64,000 nucleotides of DNA. It comes from Paracoccus tibetensis (GTDB taxonomy: Bacteria > Pseudomonadota > Alphaproteobacteria > Rhodobacterales > Rhodobacteraceae). The position numbers and the translations under genes are program-made. Under the pieces are notes generated by a model. It worked only from the letters and a program-made list of their open reading frames with translations. It was not told the origin of the DNA and ran no database searches. This document shows, piece by piece, positions 60,151-64,000 of this stretch; position 1 is the stretch's first letter, and each line of letters opens with the position of its first letter. Where the stretch lies: contig NZ_FMVT01000003.1 of the NCBI RefSeq assembly GCF_900102505.1, forward strand, positions 1 through 64,000, read 5' to 3'.

Positions 60151-60741
60151 TCAGTGGATCGCGCCGTTCACGAACCAGAAGGCGCCGCTGCCGACCCCCG
60201 CCATCGCAAGGAACCCCGCCAGCACGAACAGCCCGTCGCGCGCCAGCATCCCGAAAGCGAACAGGGACACGGTCGCGCCCAGGATCGACGAGGTGAAGGG
60301 CACCAGCTCAAGGAACGGCATCGCCAGCCCGCAGAGCAGGCAGGCCAGCTGCACCAGCCAGATGATCGGGCGGCGCACCAGCACGCGCAGCCGCTCCTTC
60401 GTGACCTTGTCCAGCCAGCGCGCGGGCCGCTTCATCTTCTCCAGCGCGCGGGTCAGCTTGCCGCTGTCCAGCGTCTTGTCCAGAAGCTTCGAGGGCAGCC
60501 AGATCCGCTCGCGCCGCGCCAGCATCTGCGCCGAGACCAGCGCGATGGTGATCCCGCAGAGCGAGGAGAACAGCGGCACGCCTGACAGGGGCGAGACCAC
60601 CGCCAGCGCCGGGACCATCAGGTTGGGGATGAAGCTGTCCGCGCCCAAGGCATCGACGACCTTGCGGAGGCTCGTGCGATCTTCCTCGGCGGCACCCTGG
60701 ACCTGATCCAAGAGGTCCTCGATACCGTCACCATCGCTCAT
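60151..60741 (-). CDS. exoD: ExoD family exopolysaccharide synthesis protein
   Basis: 196 residues from ATG 60741, which has GGAGAC ahead. Four hydrophobic segments in the last two thirds; LDALGADSFIPNLMVPALAVVSPLSGVPLFSS-type N-terminal region and LVSAQMLARRERIWLPSKLL fit ExoD. In Sinorhizobium ExoD affects exopolysaccharide and alkaline tolerance; the molecular function is unknown. Separated by 49 bases from yaiI. Confidence 0.82.
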   Translation of the reverse strand: MSDGDGIEDLLDQVQGAAEEDRTSLRKVVDALGADSFIPNLMVPALAVVSPLSGVPLFSSLCGITIALVSAQMLARRERIWLPSKLLDKTLDSGKLTRALEKMKRPARWLDKVTKERLRVLVRRPIIWLVQLACLLCGLAMPFLELVPFTSSILGATVSLFAFGMLARDGLFVLAGFLAMAGVGSGAFWFVNGAIH

Positions 60742-60790
60742 GCTCGTCTCCGCCAGCGCCTGTGCATCAACGCCGCAATGTGGCGAAGGT

Positions 60791-61240
60791 TCAGCGCCGC
60801 GCAAGCCCCAGCACGCGGTCCAGCGCCTGCAGGAATCGCGCCCGGTCCGCCTTGCCGAAGGCCGCGCCGCCGCCCTGCCGAAAGGGATCGGCCGATCGCA
60901 GATCGGCCATCAGGTCCCGCGTCGCCAGCCGCGGGCCGATATTGGCCGGCGTCAGCTCTTCCCCGGCATGCGTCAGCACCCGCGCCCCGGCCTTGAGGCA
61001 GCGATCCGCCAGCGGCAGATCGCCCGTCACCACCACATCCCCCGGCCCGCAATTGTCGGCGATCCAGATGTCGGCCACGTCCGGCCCCTCGGGCACGATC
61101 TGCAGCCGGACCAGCGGATGGGTCGGCATCCTCAGCCCGCCATTGCAGACCAGCACCATCGGCACGCCGAGGCGCACCGCCACCCGCTCGGCCTCGGCCT
61201 TCACCGGGCAGGCATCGGCGTCGATGTAGAGCGTGGTCAC
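60791..61240 (-). CDS. YaiI/YqxD family protein (DUF188, PIN-like)
   Basis: 149 residues from GTG 61240, directly after the dapD stop. [35 protein letters not shown] and [33 protein letters not shown] are the DUF188 hallmarks, a PIN-like fold with conserved Asp. Function not known in detail; a nuclease is possible. The dapD-yaiI pair is probably one unit. Confidence 0.88.
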   Translation of the reverse strand: MTTLYIDADACPVKAEAERVAVRLGVPMVLVCNGGLRMPTHPLVRLQIVPEGPDVADIWIADNCGPGDVVVTGDLPLADRCLKAGARVLTHAGEELTPANIGPRLATRDLMADLRSADPFRQGGGAAFGKADRARFLQALDRVLGLARR

Positions 61241-61241
61241 C

Positions 61242-62075
61242 TCAGTCGCGCAGCAGCTCGTTGATCGAGGTCTTCGAGCGCGTCTGCGCGTCCACCCGCT
61301 TCACGATCACCGCGCAGTAGAGGTTCAACCCGTTCTTCGAGGGCATCGAGCCCGAGACGACCACGGACCCCGCCGGCACCTCGCCATAGCTGACGCTGCC
61401 CGTCTCGCGGTCCACGATCTTCGTCGATTGCCCGATATAGACGCCCATCCCCAGAACCGAGCCTTCGCGGATGATGCAGCCCTCGACGACTTCCGAGCGG
61501 GCGCCGATGAAGCAGTCGTCCTCGATGATCGTCGGGCCGGCCTGCAGCGGCTCGAGGACGCCGCCGATGCCGACGCCGCCCGAAAGATGCACGTTCGCGC
61601 CGATCTGCGCGCAGGAGCCGACCGTGGCCCAGGTGTCCACCATCGTCCCCTCGCCCACATGCGCCCCGAGATTCACGAAGGAGGGCATCAGGATCGCGTT
61701 CCGCCCGATGAAGGCGCTGCGGCGGACGATGGCGCCCGGCACGGCGCGGAAACCGGCCTCGCGCCACTGGTTCGCGCCCCAGCCATGGAACTTCGAGGGC
61801 ACCTTGTCCCACCAGTTGCTGCCCTGCGGGCCGCCCGACATCTCTTCCATGTCGTTGAGGCGGAAGGACAGCAGCACCGCCTTCTTGGCCCACTGGTTCA
61901 CGTGCCAGTCGCTGCCCTGCTTCTCGGCCACCCGCAGCGCGCCGCTGTCAAGCTGCGCCAGCACCGCATCCACCGCCTCGCGGACCTCGCCGGTGGTCGC
62001 GCTGCTGATCTGGTCGCGCGTCTCCCACGCGGCTTCGATGGCGGTCTCAAGGGCGGCGCGGTCGGCATGGGTCAT
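61242..62075 (-). CDS. dapD: 2,3,4,5-tetrahydropyridine-2,6-dicarboxylate N-succinyltransferase
   Basis: 277 residues from ATG 62075, with GAGGA before it; family length is about 274. The left-handed beta-helix of hexapeptide repeats is seen around [42 protein letters not shown], the succinyl-CoA site, and the C-terminal [30 protein letters not shown]. It makes N-succinyl-LL-amino-ketopimelate for lysine and mDAP. The 5' gap to the LOG gene is divergent. Confidence 0.95.
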   Translation of the reverse strand: MTHADRAALETAIEAAWETRDQISSATTGEVREAVDAVLAQLDSGALRVAEKQGSDWHVNQWAKKAVLLSFRLNDMEEMSGGPQGSNWWDKVPSKFHGWGANQWREAGFRAVPGAIVRRSAFIGRNAILMPSFVNLGAHVGEGTMVDTWATVGSCAQIGANVHLSGGVGIGGVLEPLQAGPTIIEDDCFIGARSEVVEGCIIREGSVLGMGVYIGQSTKIVDRETGSVSYGEVPAGSVVVSGSMPSKNGLNLYCAVIVKRVDAQTRSKTSINELLRD

Positions 62076-62176
62076 GGCGGGTGTTCCTCGGATTGTCGCT
62101 GCGGGTGGAAACTCGTCTCGGGGCGCTATAAGCCGGGGGAACAGGCCGCGCAATGCGCCGATCCTTGAGGGCATCG

Positions 62177-63010
62177 ATGACCGACCAGACCGCCGACGAC
62201 GACCGCGCCCATCCCCTGCCCGACAGCGAGGAGGACGCCGCCCGCGTCAGGCAGGTCCCCGACACGCCCCAGACCCGCGCGCCCTCCTACCGCCTCGCCT
62301 TCACCGACCAGGATTTCCTGCTGCGTGAGGAGCTGCGCCCCGTCCGCCTGCAGCTGGAACTCTTGAAGCCGCAGATGGTGATGGACGAATACGGGATCGA
62401 GTCGACCGTCGTGATGTTCGGCGGCGCCCGCATCCCCGCGCCCGAGGACGCGGCCACCGCCCGCACGCCCACGCTGGCCGGCCTCGCGCGCCATTACGAG
62501 GAAGCCCGCATCTTCGCCCGCATGATGACCGAGCGCTGCATCGCTTCGCAAGGCCGCGAGTTCGTCATCTGCACCGGCGGCGGTCCCGGCGTCATGGAGG
62601 CCGGCAACCTTGGCGCCAAGGAGGCCGGGGGCGTCTCGATCGGCCTTGGCATCGTCCTGCCGCACGAGCAGGCACCGAACGTCCATGTGACGCCGGATCT
62701 CTGCTTCAACTTCCACTATTTTGCGATCCGGAAGATGCATTTCCTGATGCGTGCCCGCGTGATCACCGTTTTCCCCGGCGGCTTCGGCACGCTGGACGAG
62801 CTGTTCGAGACGCTGACCCTGATCCAGACCGGCCGCATGGCGCGCATCCCGATCCTGCTTTTCGGCAAGGACTTCTGGACCAGCATCATCAACTGGGACG
62901 CGCTGGCCGAGGCCGGCACGATCAGCCCCGAGGATCTGGAGCTGATCACCTATGTGGAAACGGCCGCCGAGGCCGTCGCCCTGATCGACGACTGGCCGGC
63001 GGCCTGCTGA
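62177..63010 (+). CDS. LOG family protein
   Basis: 277 residues from ATG 62177; a start at 62153 is possible. The Rossmann-type fold has [35 protein letters not shown] and [22 protein letters not shown], exactly the GGGxGxME / PGGxGTxxE pattern of cytokinin nucleoside-5'-monophosphate phosphoribohydrolases. Other members act as general AMP-type nucleosidases. Begins 101 bases after the divergent dapD start and ends three bases before rlmN's stop. Confidence 0.88.
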   Translation: MTDQTADDDRAHPLPDSEEDAARVRQVPDTPQTRAPSYRLAFTDQDFLLREELRPVRLQLELLKPQMVMDEYGIESTVVMFGGARIPAPEDAATARTPTLAGLARHYEEARIFARMMTERCIASQGREFVICTGGGPGVMEAGNLGAKEAGGVSIGLGIVLPHEQAPNVHVTPDLCFNFHYFAIRKMHFLMRARVITVFPGGFGTLDELFETLTLIQTGRMARIPILLFGKDFWTSIINWDALAEAGTISPEDLELITYVETAAEAVALIDDWPAAC

Positions 63011-63013
63011 GGC

Positions 63014-64000
63014 TCAGCCCGCCGCCTCGGCCGCGATCTGGGCGCGGGATTTCCGGCCGCGCTCGGTCTCGGACTTCAGCTGGCCGCAGGCGGCCATGAT
63101 GTCCTCGCCGCGCGGTGTGCGGATGGGGCTGGCATAGCCGGCCTTGTAGATGATGTCCGCAAAGGCACGGATCCGCTCCCAGCTCGAGCGCTTGTAGGGC
63201 GCGCCAGGCCATTCGTTGAACGGGATCAGGTTGATCTTGGCCGGGATGCCGCGGATCAGCTTGACCAGCCGGCGCGCATCCTCGTCGCTGTCGTTCACCC
63301 CGTCCAGCATCACGTATTCGAAGGTGATCCGCTCGCTGTTCGACAGCCGCGGATAGTCGCGCAGCGCCTCCAGCAGCACCTCGATGTTCCAGCGCTTGTT
63401 GATCGGCACCAGCCGGTCGCGGACCTCGTTGGTCGTCGCGTGGAAGCTGACCGCCAGCAGGCAGCCGATCTCTTCGGCCGTGCGCGCGATCTCGGGGACG
63501 ACGCCGCTGGTCGACAGGGTGATGCGCCGGCGCGACAGGCTCAGCCCCTCGCCGTCCATCACGACATGCATCGCGTCCCGCACCGCCTCGAAATTGTATA
63601 GTGGCTCGCCCATGCCCATCAGCACGACATTGCTGATCAGCCGCGTCTCGTCCTTGGGCGCGCCGGGCTTCGGCCATTCGCCCAGATCGTCGCGCGCCAG
63701 CATCAGCTGGCCGACGATCTCGCCCGCGGTGAGGTTCCGCACCAGCTTCTGCGTGCCGGTATGGCAGAAGGAACAGGTCAGCGTGCAGCCCACCTGGCTC
63801 GAGACACACAGCGTGCCGCGCCCTTCCTCGGGGATGTAGACCGCCTCGACCTCGTGCCCCCCGGCGATGCGCAGCAGGTACTTCCGCGTCCCGTCCTCGC
63901 TGACCTGACGCGTCACGACCTCGGGCAGCACGATCTCGAACCGCTCGGCCAGCAGGGCGCGGTAATCCTTGGCCAGGTTCGTCATCTGCGCGAAGTCGCG
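63014..64000 (-). CDS. rlmN: 23S rRNA (adenine(2503)-C2)-methyltransferase RlmN (incomplete)
   Basis: The minus-strand gene runs off the right edge; 328 codons are seen, and the N-terminus lies beyond 64000. Radical-SAM motif [11 protein letters not shown] (CxxxCxxC) precedes [16 protein letters not shown] and [39 protein letters not shown] is near the C-terminus, with the catalytic Cys pair expected (AACGQLKSE). It methylates A2503 of 23S rRNA and A37 of some tRNAs. Confidence 0.93.
   Translation of the reverse strand, partial: RDFAQMTNLAKDYRALLAERFEIVLPEVVTRQVSEDGTRKYLLRIAGGHEVEAVYIPEEGRGTLCVSSQVGCTLTCSFCHTGTQKLVRNLTAGEIVGQLMLARDDLGEWPKPGAPKDETRLISNVVLMGMGEPLYNFEAVRDAMHVVMDGEGLSLSRRRITLSTSGVVPEIARTAEEIGCLLAVSFHATTNEVRDRLVPINKRWNIEVLLEALRDYPRLSNSERITFEYVMLDGVNDSDEDARRLVKLIRGIPAKINLIPFNEWPGAPYKRSSWERIRAFADIIYKAGYASPIRTPRGEDIMAACGQLKSETERGRKSRAQIAAEAAG

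Overview
The window is high-GC alphaproteobacterial DNA of the Rhodobacteraceae type, most likely Paracoccus or a close relative. This is inferred from gene content rather than a database match: a CenR-type regulator, MbfA-type ferritin/iron exporter, DUF3576 and DUF3035 (BamF-like) lipoproteins, a DUF1674 (SDHAF4-like) protein, a general porin ending in Phe, an MsrPQ pair and a Rhodobacteraceae-like rRNA operon leader. It reads as ordinary chromosome: densely packed housekeeping genes, many stop/start overlaps of the ATGA, GTGA or TGATG kind, and no phage, insertion sequence, CRISPR array, tRNA gene or plasmid function that I can see.

Layout. 1-384: no protein gene; it looks like the promoter and leader of an rRNA operon running leftwards out of the window, with a boxA-like site. 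385-4348 (minus): msrQ, msrP, recQ, yggT. 4489-9065 (plus): a thioesterase-fold protein, an UMF1 transporter, a MepA-type endopeptidase, a phytase-like secreted protein and a queuosine-precursor transporter, followed by a small independent-looking transcript (9066-9304) with an extreme Shine-Dalgarno site and an 18-codon ORF. 9373-12472 (minus): lactate permease and thiolase. 12606-14155 (plus): ModE-like regulator, lytic transglycosylase-like lipoprotein and PaaI-type thioesterase. 14345-20180 (minus): an apparent operon DUF3576, leuS, lptE, holA, flavoprotein. 20493-22156 (plus): porin and yggS. 22153-23732 (minus): YkuD protein and ribA. 23865: cenR. 24690-27074 (minus): glutathionyl-hydroquinone reductase and an MFS transporter. 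27191-32402 (plus): xthA, two glycosyltransferase-like genes, then cnoX, a Lon-N protein, a Trm112-like protein and a rhomboid. 32262-38663 (minus): a zincin-like protein, ftsK, an aminotransferase, an amidase and a DUF1674 gene. 38730-49234 (plus): RsmB-like methyltransferase, a 58-residue protein, purH, lspA, bamF-like, P450, two M16 peptidases and mutL. 49291-51694 (minus): PQQ-type sugar dehydrogenase and saccharopine dehydrogenase. 51833-53301 (plus): MBL-fold protein and VTT membrane protein. 53298-55399 (minus): a four-gene overlapping operon. 55484-60113 (plus): two-component pair, DUF2478, mbfA and an AEC transporter. 60151-62075 (minus): exoD, yaiI, dapD. 62177-63010 (plus): LOG-family protein. 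63014 to the right edge (minus): rlmN, incomplete.

Functional themes are envelope biogenesis (lptE, lspA, bamF-like, transglycosylase, endopeptidase, porin), protein and redox quality control (msrPQ, free-Met-sulfoxide reductase, CnoX, Lon-N, M16 pair, rhomboid), and DNA/RNA maintenance (recQ, holA, mutL, ftsK, xthA, rsmB-like, rlmN, rluA-type).

The least explained sequence is a repeat of about 26 bp found twice, each time in the same reading frame inside a minus-strand gene (15284 and 32421); a hairpin repeat found twice (8264 and 44384); the small transcript unit at 9066-9304; a 10-bp perfect inverted repeat across the predicted mutL start codon; and an unassigned glycosyltransferase-like gene at 28968.
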